A stretch of DNA of 64,000 nt from Cheilinus undulatus (Eukaryota; Chordata; Actinopteri; Labriformes; Labridae). The notes under the pieces were generated by a model. The model saw nothing but the letters and a program-made list of their open reading frames with translations. It did not search any database and had not been told where the DNA came from. Shown here one piece after another: positions 11,201-22,100 of this stretch (the stretch's first letter is position 1; each line of letters starts with the position of its first letter). Position numbers and translations under genes: made by a program. Location of the stretch: positions 28,463,157-28,527,156 of the forward strand of contig NC_054875.1 of the NCBI RefSeq assembly GCF_018320785.1. The letters are read 5' to 3'.

Positions 11201-14200
11201 TTTGTGAACAGTGAGGCATCTGGAGCCTGGGGGGGCTGGAGGCTGGTGCAATGAGAGAAAAATGAATATTTTAGGTTTTTACCCCTGTAACCTTGTGCTG
11301 CTATACTATCACCCAGGCATCTCAACAAACAGAGGATGGCTTTTAGAAACTTTTGACAACAAAACATAATAATAAACTATTGCCAGTCATTTCTGTAATC
11401 ATGTTGCTTAAAAGCTTAAAATGTGACACCCTGAATATTAATGTGGCTTAAAAAATAACTGATCTAAATATATCCTGGATCAGTGAAGTCCTAAAGAGGG
11501 AGCAGTAAGAGTGCTGAGGTTGTTGTTCTCAGCTCTGTGTTTACAGCGCTTAAACATTGGAAACAGTCCTGATATAAAGCTTTGTGTGTGTGTGTCACTC
11601 AAGCAGCTTGTGTGTTTTATAAAAAAAATTTAACCCCTCCTTCTCTAACCATTAGTCCTGCCATGTGGTAAAAGTGTTTAAAGAGAGTAGAGGGGATGCT
11701 GTCTCTGGGGACTGTTGTTTCAAGACACGTACTGTATGTCCAAGAAAGTGTTTGTTTTGGTCTAAAACTCTGCACTGAAAGTCACACAGTCTGACTTTAA
11801 CCCCTTTCTCTCCACTTTTGACAATGAAGAAGGCTTAAATCAGCATTATTTTTTTTTACAAAAAGTATTGAATTTAGCTGTTGTTGTCTGCCATGTTTAC
11901 ACATCCTTCTTTTATGCTTTCCGGGGATTTTCTTCTCGTTAATTGACTTATCCATCCCAGAAGATTTTAGAGCATGGGGCTTTTAGGAAGTCATTTACCC
12001 CACAACACACCCTATACAGTTCTATAAATGCAGGGCATGAGTCAGTTTTGTGTGTGTGATGTTGTACAACAGTCTTGAAACAGTGCAGCGGTCTAAATCT
12101 TCAACACTTCAAGCACAGAGAGGTTAACTTACCCACTGGGAATTTCTCCAACCACATCAATGCTGTACATATCTGGAAGTCCACAGAAGAGAGTGATGAT
12201 TGTTGCTCCTATAATCTGTTGGGGGGAAACCCACATAGGAGGTTGTTTTGTAATGGTAAATTAATCATTTCACATTTTATCAAGTAAGTTCTCAAGTCCC
12301 TCACTTGTTTATGGTCTCTGTGGTCCTGATGCCCCCTAGTGGACAATTAAACAGACCCATATCCCAATCAAACAAAGGAACCAGTATTAAAATGTACTTA
12401 CAACTAAGAGTTCAATTGGGATGGGCAGAGGTAGCTTCTGTCTGTAGCAGGCATTGACTTCTTTAACCACAATGAGAACTGCAAGAGCCACCAGGCTGAC
12501 CACCAGCTCTGGCACTTTGGTTTCAGGGAGCAGCCGGCAAATATCTACAAGAGTCTATGATTGGAAGAAATGAAGGACAAGGACAAAAAAGGAAGATTGG
12601 AATCAGCTTGATTCAAATACAGCACATCAAAGTGTGGTAGACATTTGGACACCCAACAGTAGTGAAAGCACGCATAATTAGCAACAGTTTCCATTCAACT
12701 GCCTCACTTTTTGGGTCCCAGTTCTGTTCATGCTGTGTCACTGTCACACTGCCATTACTTGCTGGAACAGACATATTTAGTCTGAGTCATGCTAATGTTT
12801 CAGTAGCATCTGAAAAACCTGCAAAACTTCTGCTGAAAGACAAACGCCCCTCTGATTCTTCTAAATCATTGGTTCTCAATTGGTGGGTTGGGACCCATAT
12901 ACGGGAGCTGGATTTAATAGGTCACAAAGGTGTGCCTGCATAATAAAATTCATCTTTAATGGAAGCCCTTACTGGGCATGCTTTATTAAATTTGGTTTGC
13001 CATAATAACAAGTAAATTAAGGTTGTTTTCTAACAATCTTGTCTTGGGATAAAAAGACAGTTTTCCCATGATAATGTGTTAATTTCTTAAGCTTTCATCA
13101 AAACAGTTCAAATGTGCATGCTATCCCTGGAATGGTGTAAGAAAAATATCTGCATGCACTTTACTGGAACACTTTTCATTAGATAAATGTGAGTACAAGG
13201 GTGGCACAGAAGTCAGAATTCTGAGATTAAAGTCAGAAGTCTGACTTTAATCTCAGAATTCTGACTTTTTTCTCACAAGTGAAAAAAAAATTTTCGTCTC
13301 AATTTTTTTTTTTTCAGTGGCCCTAATACTCTTCCGTAGAAAGCTAAGTAGTTAGTAAGTTGCAAAAAAAGGAAGCTAGCTAGTTTGCAACTGAGTTAGT
13401 TTTATAGAACAGATAAATAAGATGCTAACTTTCTTATAGGCTAATAGTCAATCAGTCAGTCAGTAAGCTAGTGAGTTAGATAGACTTCCTACTTGGCATG
13501 TGTTAGTTTGACCGCAAGTAAGCAGAGTGATTGAAGCTACTGGTGTGTTAGCTGAATTTTTAGTTGCTTTGGTATGTTAAACTACTTGTTGTGTTATCTT
13601 GATCCTTAGTTAGTTTGTTAGTTAGGCTACTTTTTATGTTTACCGGAGTCTTTAAAGTTAGTAAATTAATCTGGCTTGATGCTGGTTTGATGCTGTATTA
13701 TTAGCAAGTTAGGAAGTTTGCCCACTTGTTTTTTTCTGTTGTATAGATTGTCAGTTAGTTAGATAGTTAGCCCAGTTGCTCTGTTTGCTGCGCAGTAAGG
13801 TAGTTAGTTGGAGTTAGTTAGTAAGCTCACTATGTTGGTTTGCTAGTTAGTCAAAATTGTTAGTTACTTAGCTCTGGTTTGTTTGCTGTAATGCTTGCAA
13901 TTTAAGTTGGCCAACTTGCTATGTTTGCTTTATAGTTCGTTAGTTAGGTAGGTAGGCTACCTGCTGTGTTAGCGGTTCCTTTGTAGTTATAAAATTAGTT
14001 TGGCTTCTTGGCATGTTAGCTTGATTCTAAATTAGGTTATTTCAGTCAGTTCACTTCATGTTGAATAGACAGTTGAATGAAGTCGAATAGGCAATTTTTT
14101 GCCAGTTTCAATCAAAACATTGTACCCTCATTTTTTATGTATTTATTTATGTATTACCTATAAGATCTAACTGTTGATCACTTGTCACTTTGTGCCCATA

Positions 14201-17200
14201 TATAAATAATGGAATGCATGACATACTTACATAAATAAGGGAGAGAGGGCCACTAAAGCGAGTCGGTGTGACACCAAACAGGTACTTGAGCTGGGAGACA
14301 CATACATGACATGCTGATCCTGTGGTATAACCACGAACCAGAGGCTCAGACAGGTAGGTGACCACAAAACCAAACCTCACCACACCCAACAGTATCTTAG
14401 AAAAGAACAAGGAGGAGAGAGAGGTTAGCCCAAATCAGGGAAATGTGCCTTGAAACAGTCCTCAAACCCCTGTGCAGTCCCTAAATGCTCTGATTTCAAA
14501 AAAGGACACACACCTGAAAGATTCCCGCCAAGACTGTGAGAGAACACGCTATCTGTACTCTAAGTGCATCCCGTGCATCGATGTCCACACTCCCTGTCCC
14601 ATTAGTGGCATTAACAATAAAGTTACTGTCTGGTGCCAGCCTTTCCGTCACGCTCCCAACCATGATGCTGATTACAGCAAATGTACCTGAACATTCAAAA
14701 CATATACAGACACATGATGCACAAAGACACAAGTAGAGTGACATCATTCATGTTGTTACTCACCTATAGAGATGTGTCTGGAAGTCCCAAAGATGAAGTA
14801 CACGAGCACAGGGAAGAGGGAGGTATAAAGGCCAAACACAGGGCGTAAGGAAGCCAAAAGAGCATATGCCATGCCTGATTAAAAAAAAAAAAAAGAAGAA
14901 AACTCAGTTTGTCAGGTGATAAACTCCCTTGAGTGAAATTCATGCCAGTCACTGCCAAAAGCCACACTTCCTTGACTGGCCACTTGAAGCCTGCGACCAA
15001 AACCAAGTCAATCCCCATTATCATCCACATTAAGATGCTTAATTTTAGGACAGAAATATGTTCCCAGCATTATAGCTTTGGTCTTTATAGTTATTTCCCC
15101 CATTATGACAAGTAAAACTGAGGTCAACTTTATATTGAACTAATAGCTAAAAATGGTGCCTTGATCTGTGCAGAATTATTGTAAGTATTAAACAAGATGC
15201 ATGTGCCATTTAAATTTATCACCATAAAGGTTTATTTTTTTTAATGAGGGTCCCTTTGCCTTTTTTGACAGGACTGCTGATGAGATAGAGCATATATGGG
15301 GAGAAAGAGGAGGAAGGCATGCAGCATCGTAACCCACATAAAGGTCTCCTGTAAGTTAATTTTTATCACTTAACTACTTTTACAACTATTATTATCAGCA
15401 TTTCCTCCAGATAGATGATCAGTCTTTTCATTGTTGTTTTGCTGTTTATACAGCTCTTCCTGGTTGTTTGTCATTCTCTCTCTGTTTTTTTCTCTATTCC
15501 ACTTTCTTGACCTCTCTGGGTCTCTGTTAATGTTGACAGCAGGAGTGCTCCTGGTGTCTCTAAACTCCTCGGTGATCATGGAGGGAATTTCTTCTTCTTC
15601 TTCAAAAAGAAAAAGAGGGGAACACTTAAGACTAAAGGAATTGGTATAATCAAGGTCCAGACCTTATTCTCTACCCTGAAGAAGGTGCAGGCTGATATAC
15701 ATTGGTCACAGGTGATTTTAGGATCAGACATTTAGGGCTGCTCAGTTTTTTAAAAGAAATGATCATTTTTACATTTGTTTTAAGCCACTAAAATACGAAA
15801 TTCCACACACTGTTGAGCCATATTTTAATTTGAATAATCTCATTTAAAGTTGTGAGTGCTGAACTTTTAACAATGAATTTCTACTTTTTGTATGATTGCT
15901 ACAAAGATAAATTAAAAGCCCTGCTATGGATGGCAAATGACATTTCTGTAAAGTAATTAGCCCTATCATACAACTATGATAGGCCTGTATGGCATGAGTA
16001 GATTATCTTTGATATGAAAACATAATGATTAATACAACACTGAAAAACAAATTTAAGACATCTGTAAAATATGTATATAAGCCCCTGACATTAATAATTC
16101 AGAGGTGCTAAAATGTAATAAAGGCGTGCTTTAGCACACCTGAAATGGATTTAAAATCACCTGCATGTTTTTAGTGTTTCTAGCCCTAAGAATTAAAGGA
16201 TGTTATTTATTCTATTTTATTTATTTTTTAAGATTAAGTTTGGGGTTTTTTTGTGGTAGATAGGACAGTGGATACTGTTGGTAATAGGGATAAGAATGTT
16301 TGGAACAAAAAATGTGAAAAAGGCCTTTTACACTTTCAGACCTGAGTAACTGAACCTGAATCATTTAAACCAATGTTTTTGGGGGGTTCCTTCTTTCTGG
16401 GCTTTTTGTTGTTTTTTGTGACATTTTTTATATTTAAAAATGATAAATCAACTGGTTGTTTCCACCTGTCTGCTCTTTTATGCTGAGGTAAGCTAACCCT
16501 TCCCTGTATTGGGAATCACACCATCAAAAACTATTAATCATAAGTGGCAGGTTGGCTTATTTCTGAGCTTCCTCCACTGTCCACATTCGTACCCTGTGGC
16601 AGATGCATGATGCCCACGCTGCAACCGGAGATCAGGTCCCCTACGGCGTTTTCTCTGAATGAGTAGCGAGGCAGCCAGCTGAGAACTGGTACCCAGCTCA
16701 GCACTGTGTGCTTCAGCCTGGGAACTGAACACCTGCATCCCAGAAAAAAACACACCATTCACAGCCACACAATTTCAATGTTTTAATGAATATCTCAGCA
16801 GGAGTCTGAAACGGTGTTATAGGATATTGTGAAATTATGTAAAATCATGAACTTTGCTCGTCCATTGTCATTAAATAACTGATTTGTCAGCTTTTTTAAA
16901 GCATGACTGATCTGCTTTCAGTCAGCAAAACTGTTAAACATCTACTCTCAACAATCTGCATGCACACACAAATTCGTTCATGACTCACTCATTCAAGACA
17001 CTTTACAGGCTGAATGAGCAGTTAGAGTTACACTGGAGCCCCACATAAACAGTAGAAAGGAAGTTTGTTAAATTAGACATAGCTGTGAGCTATGATTGTT
17101 TCTCTCTGTTTTCCCTCTCTTTTTCAATCTTACCTCAGAGCCTCCTTCACCTGCTCACCCATAGTTGGTTTGGTAAACCAGGTCCCTTTTTGCGCCACTT

Positions 17201-17279
17201 CATCCAGACTTAACTCATCCAGAACCTTCCTCTGGACAAAATATTCCCCATCTGAGCTGTCCTCTTCCCTCATGTTCAT
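5215..17279 (-). CDS. slc26a6: SLC26A6-type anion exchanger
   Basis: Electrogenic Cl-/HCO3-/oxalate/sulfate exchanger of epithelial membranes; several Slc26a6 paralogues act in teleost intestine and kidney. Eighteen coding exons in transcript order: 17279-17134, 16732-16593, 14874-14764, 14686-14514, 14395-14231, 12554-12402, 12215-12133, 11242-11095, 9985-9872, 9764-9687, 9333-9238, 9133-9027, 8924-8855, 6524-6432, 6274-6164, 6075-5737, 5627-5573, 5357-5215. They sum to 2325 nt (774 aa plus stop; human about 759). Residues 1-90 are a cytoplasmic N-terminus. The membrane domain starts near VLSWLPRYS and holds [10 protein letters not shown], two glycosylation sequons (NATNGT), [13 protein letters not shown] and SLVQESTGG. 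The STAS domain starts near residue 529 with a lysine-rich insert (about 560-600). The end SSSL fits a class I PDZ ligand, as does human TRL. The start is the Met of MNMREED, which aligns with the human start. SLC26A3 is the main alternative; the NSQ/ALKHGY context fits A6 better. Confidence 0.92.
7625..8276. mobile_element. MITE-like element, copy A, with TTAGCTAA-rich core
   Basis: Inverted ends: 7625-7669 (weak) against 8214-8270 (strong). The right arm matches the reverse complement of the left arm of a second copy at 44039-44697 at about 85% over 53 bases by eye. The core (about 7715-7990) is a degenerate field of TTAGCTAA/AGCTAAAGC words, also present in copy B. Lies in the slc26a6 intron between 6524 and 8855. 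No transposase is encoded. Confidence 0.6.
8124..8175 (+). repeat. Fragment of a non-LTR retroelement 3' tail
   Basis: The string TTGGCCAGGACAATCTTG followed by AAAAAGAGATTTTTAATCTC resembles the common fish LINE/SINE tail that reads 'CTTGGCCAGG...TTGAAAAAGAGAT...ATCTCAATG'. Recognised from memory; the family is not settled. Confidence 0.4.
9351..9672. repeat. 59-bp direct repeat flanking a 200-bp duplicated insert
   Basis: Positions 9351-9409 and 9614-9672 are the same 59 bases. Between them, 9416-9615 is a near-perfect copy (two differences in 200 by eye) of 10522-10721. The whole structure sits in the slc26a6 intron between the exons 9687-9764 and 9238-9333 and does not touch either exon. 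Confidence 0.9.
10522..10721. repeat. Source copy of the 200-bp intronic duplication
   Basis: Same orientation and length as 9416-9615. It lacks the flanking 59-bp repeat, so it is the likely donor. It lies in the slc26a6 intron between exons 11095-11242 and 9872-9985. Both copies include a minus-strand GGAG|GTGAGC donor-like site but no convincing exon. Confidence 0.85.
12860..12960 (+). repeat. Fragment of an interspersed repeat
   Basis: Contains TTGGTTCTCAATTGGTGGGT followed by GGGACCC, a phrase common to many dispersed fish and vertebrate hAT-derived repeats. Recognised by memory only. Lies in the slc26a6 intron between 12554 and 14231. Confidence 0.35.
13210..13338. mobile_element. Short palindromic MITE-like element
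   Basis: 13210-13267 is a perfect inverted repeat with 28-bp arms and a 2-bp centre. The block ends in GGCCCTAATACTCTTCCGTA (13319-13338). The same terminal phrase, with one base changed, closes a related block at 30855-30874 that is also built of GACTTTAATCTC-like words. This identifies a dispersed element family. Confidence 0.6.
13340..14060 (+). repeat. Degenerate GTTAGTTAG-rich tract
   Basis: About 700 bases dominated by the words GTTAGTTAG, GTTAGCTT and AGTAAGCTA without a fixed period. Non-coding, in an slc26a6 intron, immediately beside the palindromic element. Confidence 0.6.
14875..16592 (-). other. slc26a6: slc26a6 intron 2
   Basis: The intron runs between exons 16593-16732 and 14764-14874. 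An A-run at 14881-14894 serves as the minus-strand polypyrimidine tract. I see no exon or clear transposon in the rest. Confidence 0.6.
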
Positions 17280-17451
17280 GTCTCTTGGTCCAAATTCAAC
17301 AGATTTCAACACAAGCTGGTGTACTCCTTGCTTGCTGAGGGTCTTCTTCAGTGGAGAGACATCCACAGCTGCATAACAAGAACCAAAACACGTGGAGTAA
17401 AAGTGTAAGCTCCTTTCTCTTCTGTACTGATTGACAGTGCTTGCTCCTGGA

Positions 17452-17490
17452 CTGTGGGAGTGACTGCTCCTTTCCTGTCCTTATAAGACA
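17452..17490 (-). promoter_or_regulatory. slc26a6: Possible TATA box and start region of slc26a6
   Basis: On the minus strand a CTTATAAGG sequence lies at about 17480-17488, roughly 200 bases upstream of the chosen ATG (17279). Transcription from near 17452 would give a short, unspliced 5' leader. An alternative is an upstream exon spliced to TTATGCAG just before 17369. The leader carries a nine-codon upstream ORF (17374-17348) out of frame with the main start. Confidence 0.3.
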
Positions 17491-18429
17491 ACAACAGCCA
17501 CACCACATGTCCATACACCCACACCTGAGGTTATGCCTGTTTGTTTATGTAGCCTTGCAGAGATTAACTCAATGGAAACTACTGCTACAGGGTCAAACTT
17601 TGGTCAAAACTGCAACTTTAACCAACTGGTCCAATCATGTTTTCACTGTTCTTTAATGCATACGGAAAGAAAAAAGGTTATGATAATGTTTTAGATCACA
17701 TAAAAGTCTGTGTTGTTCTTCTGTAGAGTACATGGTTGTGGAACAGGCAGTATGGCGGTCAGATATGAGCCAGACTGACATATTATCTTTATAGCTGCGT
17801 AGCTGTTGTCATTCAGGAGATAACGCAACAGTATTTTCATTGTAAGCAAGAAAGTGGTGACACATTATGCTACAGGCAAGTTCTTTAAGTGCACTTGCAA
17901 GAGATGGTTGTCCTTTTAAATCCAGAATAACTCAACAGCTATGGTGAATCAAGAAGAAAAGCAGATTCTGGTCAACACATTTTTTTTTTATCTGCATTTT
18001 AAATTATTCAACAAACACATTTTCTGCCTCTTTTGTTTGGTATGTTGTTTGAATCCTGCCTCCACCGTACATGCTTTCTTCAGTCTCAGTTCACCCAAAA
18101 GTTCATCTCTGCTTTTTTGATTCCGGGAATATTGAACTCCACATAGGGTTAAAATAAAGGCAAAAATTGCCATAATATCGTTTGCCACTGGCGTTGCACT
18201 TTTTGCAGGCCTGCCCATAGATTTGGCTGCGCCCCAGACAAACCAAGAGAATGGGCCCTCCCCAGTTGAGATTTACTGATAGTATCAATGTGTGTTGAAT
18301 CAGTAGCTCTGGTGCCAGCTATCCTGGCTCACACTTAATTTATTTTGTAGCTGAAAAGCGTGTCAAACTGTTAAAGGGTCTGATATTTAAGTTATTTATT
18401 TGTGTCACTTTTAAACATCTTTTAAAAAC

Positions 18430-19140
18430 ATCTTCAGCCTACTTATGCCCCCTGTGCCACCTCTCTCACCATTTTTGCCACTTTTAACCTCTTTTCACCA
18501 TTCTTTCTGCCGTTTTTACCACTTAAAACCATTTTTTGCAGCTTCTTAACCCTCTTTCACCACTTTATCTGCAATGTTTGCCACTTTCAACACATCTTGC
18601 CAATTTAAAACAATTTTTACCTCTTTTAACCCCTTTTTTTGCCACTATGAACCCCCTTTCCCCATTTTTTCTGCAAATTTTGACCACATTTAACCAATAT
18701 TTTTCCCCAGTAGTCCCTTTTCAACTTAAAGAAACCCATTTTTGCCAATTAAAACCCATTTTTGCCACTTTTAATCCATTTTCACAACTTTTTCAGTAAA
18801 TCTTTACCACATTTTATTTTTGTTATACTCATTTATGCCACTTGTAACCCCCTTTCACCCTTTTCTGCCTCTTTTTTTTAACCATTTCTGCCACCTTTTT
18901 GCCTCTGTTTACCAATTTGTGCCACTTTAAACCCATTTTTGCCTCTTTTAACCCATTTTTGCCACTGTAAACCCCTTTTTAACACTTTTTCTGCTGATTC
19001 TGGCTACATTTATTCTTTCTTATGATTATTTTTGTCACTTGTAACCTCCTTTTACTTTTTTCTGCCTCTCTTTTACCATTTTTACCCAGTTTTTAAATGT
19101 TTAACCCCTTTGTGCCACTTTTAACCCCTTTTTCTATTCT
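18430..19140 (+). repeat. Degenerate ~20-bp tandem array (TTTTTGCCACTTTTAACCC-like)
   Basis: Roughly 35 imperfect units with consensus close to TTTTTGCCACTTTTAACCC cover about 700 bases. Spacing drifts and 'CACCATTTT' variants are interleaved. The open frame through part of it is low-complexity and not a gene. Confidence 0.8.
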
Positions 19141-22100
19141 GCTGTAAGAAGAGGAGTTAAGATTTTAAAGAAGGCCATATACCATGGCATAAATAAACTA
19201 AAAAAATGTGTTTTTTTTTTTCTTTGATAAGAGTGGTTGTTACTCAGGTTTAAAAAAAATCAAATATGGTTATCACAGCTTAACTTTACAATGGATCATT
19301 ATTTTGATGACCTCCATTCGCCCCCATTTGGTTGGGCCCTGGAAATCTCTCCCCTTTTCTCCCCTTACAGGCTGCTTTGCTTCTTTGTCCTTGTCATGTT
19401 GTTATTTTTACGACATGTCTTGTGTCTTGAAACTTCCTGCCACCCCTCCTGTCTGACACAGCTTGTCTACCACTCTGAGATTTATGTGTGAAAGCAAACT
19501 TTGGAAGATTCCAAGGGTAGCATGCATGAAGTTTTTCAAGTTATCTTCAAGAGTGGAAATGTGAAAATAGCTTTTGTTTTTAAAATGTAAGGTTGCTCTC
19601 TCTCTCTCTCTGACCTTAAAGTGACATGAAATCAGGAAAAAAAACAGGAAACATAGAATGTCTAAGTGTTTTAGAACCAGAGGTGTAACAAGATCATTAA
19701 TATTAACTCAATCATTAAAGATAAAACATCAAACAATATGTGTTTCTGTTCTATTTCTTTGTCTTATCCATAAAGGTCGCTTCATACATGCCCAGTAAAA
19801 GCTTATTTCTTTTTGAACCTGACAACCTTACAGCACAAATCCATCATTCACCTTTCTGATAAGACTTCTTTCCTGTCAACTTTGTCTATGTTTATGTCGT
19901 CTTTATGTTGGCCTGGTTAACATTTAACATGTTTTTTGTTGAGATGACTTTTGTTATTAAGTGGGGTTTATCTTGTTATTAAGTCCATGTATAGGCGGCA
20001 TACAGTCAGGGTAATTAGATCACACGAGATGAATGTCTGAAACCAGGAGGTCAGTGCGGGATAAACTGAATAAGTAAACAGCATTGATGTTGCCTGAATA
20101 AAAATGTTATGAAAAGTCCAATGCGATGATTTTTAAAATATCAGTTCATTCAGCTCAAGTTATCAAGTTGCAAGAAGGTAACTTGGGTTGCAACTTGTTC
20201 ACTTGAGTTAAATAAACTTAATTCAACTGCTTGTTACCACTTGCATATTTTATTGAAAAGAACTCAAAAGACAGCAAATCAGATGTTAAAACAACAAAAA
20301 TTCTTAATATATATATGCCAATTTGAATTTTTTTGTCAGCATCCCATTTCAAAAAAGCTTTTGCAAACCACTGCACTCGGTTTATTTTTACTTTTTATAC
20401 GGTGTCCCAGTCTTTTTAGGAAATTAGGTTGTACACCATAAAAGTACAACTTGATTAATGTTGAGGGAAAAATTATGAACACTTTGGTGCCCTTTCAATA
20501 ACTAAACTAGTTGGTACAACACAGTATATTGAGTTTCTTAGATTATATAAGAGAACATACAAGTCTAAGTTGAGCCAACATTTTCTAGGTGAAATATTTG
20601 GCTCAGCTGCTTTAGTAGAGCCAATAGAAATATATTTTTCTTTTGTAAACATTTTCTGCCAACTTAAGATTTTTAGTTATAAGCATGTTATATCAACTAA
20701 ATGGCAACATGAAGTATTAAGCTGAGACCCTCAACTCAAAAAAGCTGTGAAACTTGTCATTTAACTGTTTTACAACGGGCCCTCATATTCGTTTTACATA
20801 TCAATCAGTAAAGACTTAATACGAGTTGACATTATTTACTTTACAAGTTCTAATGAAAGAGAAATGTCTTTGGTGATCAGACCCCATCCTGATGACTTCA
20901 TGTGCTTGAAGGGGTAGTGAGGCGGAGGGCAAGAAAAGATACCCACTTATGAAGTTTAGACACAGGCGGTGGTGCTGATGAGGGCTGCAGGATCACATGA
21001 GGAGTAGACTTATGAGAATCTGGACCGGGAAACTGATGAGGTGGCTTGGAGGAGGTGGCTGAGGTATGCAGGATGAGATGAGCAGAAAAACTGTTAGAAC
21101 TAGACGCCGATTAACTGAATGGAGGTGGCTGGGGTGGAGGAGGGTTGCAACATCCACACTGAAACAACAGACTGTCAGAGAGAGGATGACAGATTTAAAA
21201 TATGACAGGTGCATGATGATTGGTCAAACAAGGTTGTGGCAAAGTCTGTTTAGCTTAGTACTTAAGAGAGTGAACGCCCAAAATCAGCTGATCACAAGAA
21301 CAGGAAGAGAGAATGAATGGAAAACGGAAGAGATATGAACGAGTGTTGATTAATAAATGAGTAGAAACAGTCCTCCTGCTTGAACTTTCACTGAGCTCCA
21401 TATAAAATAGGATTTTTTCCCCCCAGATAGACTTTGAAATAAGTTTTTATTTTCTTTCTGTTGCTATCTAATTTAATTCATCATCCTATATATCATATCA
21501 ATGCTACCTACAGAGCAGGCTATTATTTTGATGTCATTCATGTCTTTAAATTGTTCAATTTCTGTTTCATTCATAAAAACAGAATGTTGAAAGAATTATG
21601 TTCAATCATATTTTTCTTTTGGTCTTCGCTGACGTTAAACAGCTTGTTGAAATCCATCAAAAGTATCAAACTAAAACTTTTACATTTGAATTCATTAACA
21701 TCATGTTGGCATTTCCGAAAAACTACGCAAAGAAACAAGTGTCTCAAAGGTAAACATTTCACTGGCTGAAATGACTAACAGTAATAGATGAGTGTTCAAC
21801 AGGAATTTTTCTTGCACACATTAACCCCGGCCTCCATCACGCAAGTAGTAATGTGTACTTTTAAAACATTTTGATGAAGTGGAAAAGACTGAGAATAAAA
21901 ACATCCGCGTCATGGCTTATTTATACAAAATAAGATCATGGGTTGATCTAAGATAATTAAAACTTTGAGAACATCTGTTTTTTTTTCACAGTAGGACCAT
22001 AACTCTGACCACAGTAAATACTACATTATGTATACCTGTTTAACTGCTCATTAAGGTAAATATCTAATCTGCTAATCCCAGGGAAGAAACTAATGCATTT

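Noticed and set aside
13340..14060. CRISPR-like or clustered short repeats (TTAG words)
   Set aside because: No regular unit-spacer pattern; this is a vertebrate intron with degenerate simple repeats.
18536..18799. 87-codon open frame rich in Pro, Leu and Phe
   Set aside because: It is the translation of the degenerate tandem array, so low-complexity and not a gene.
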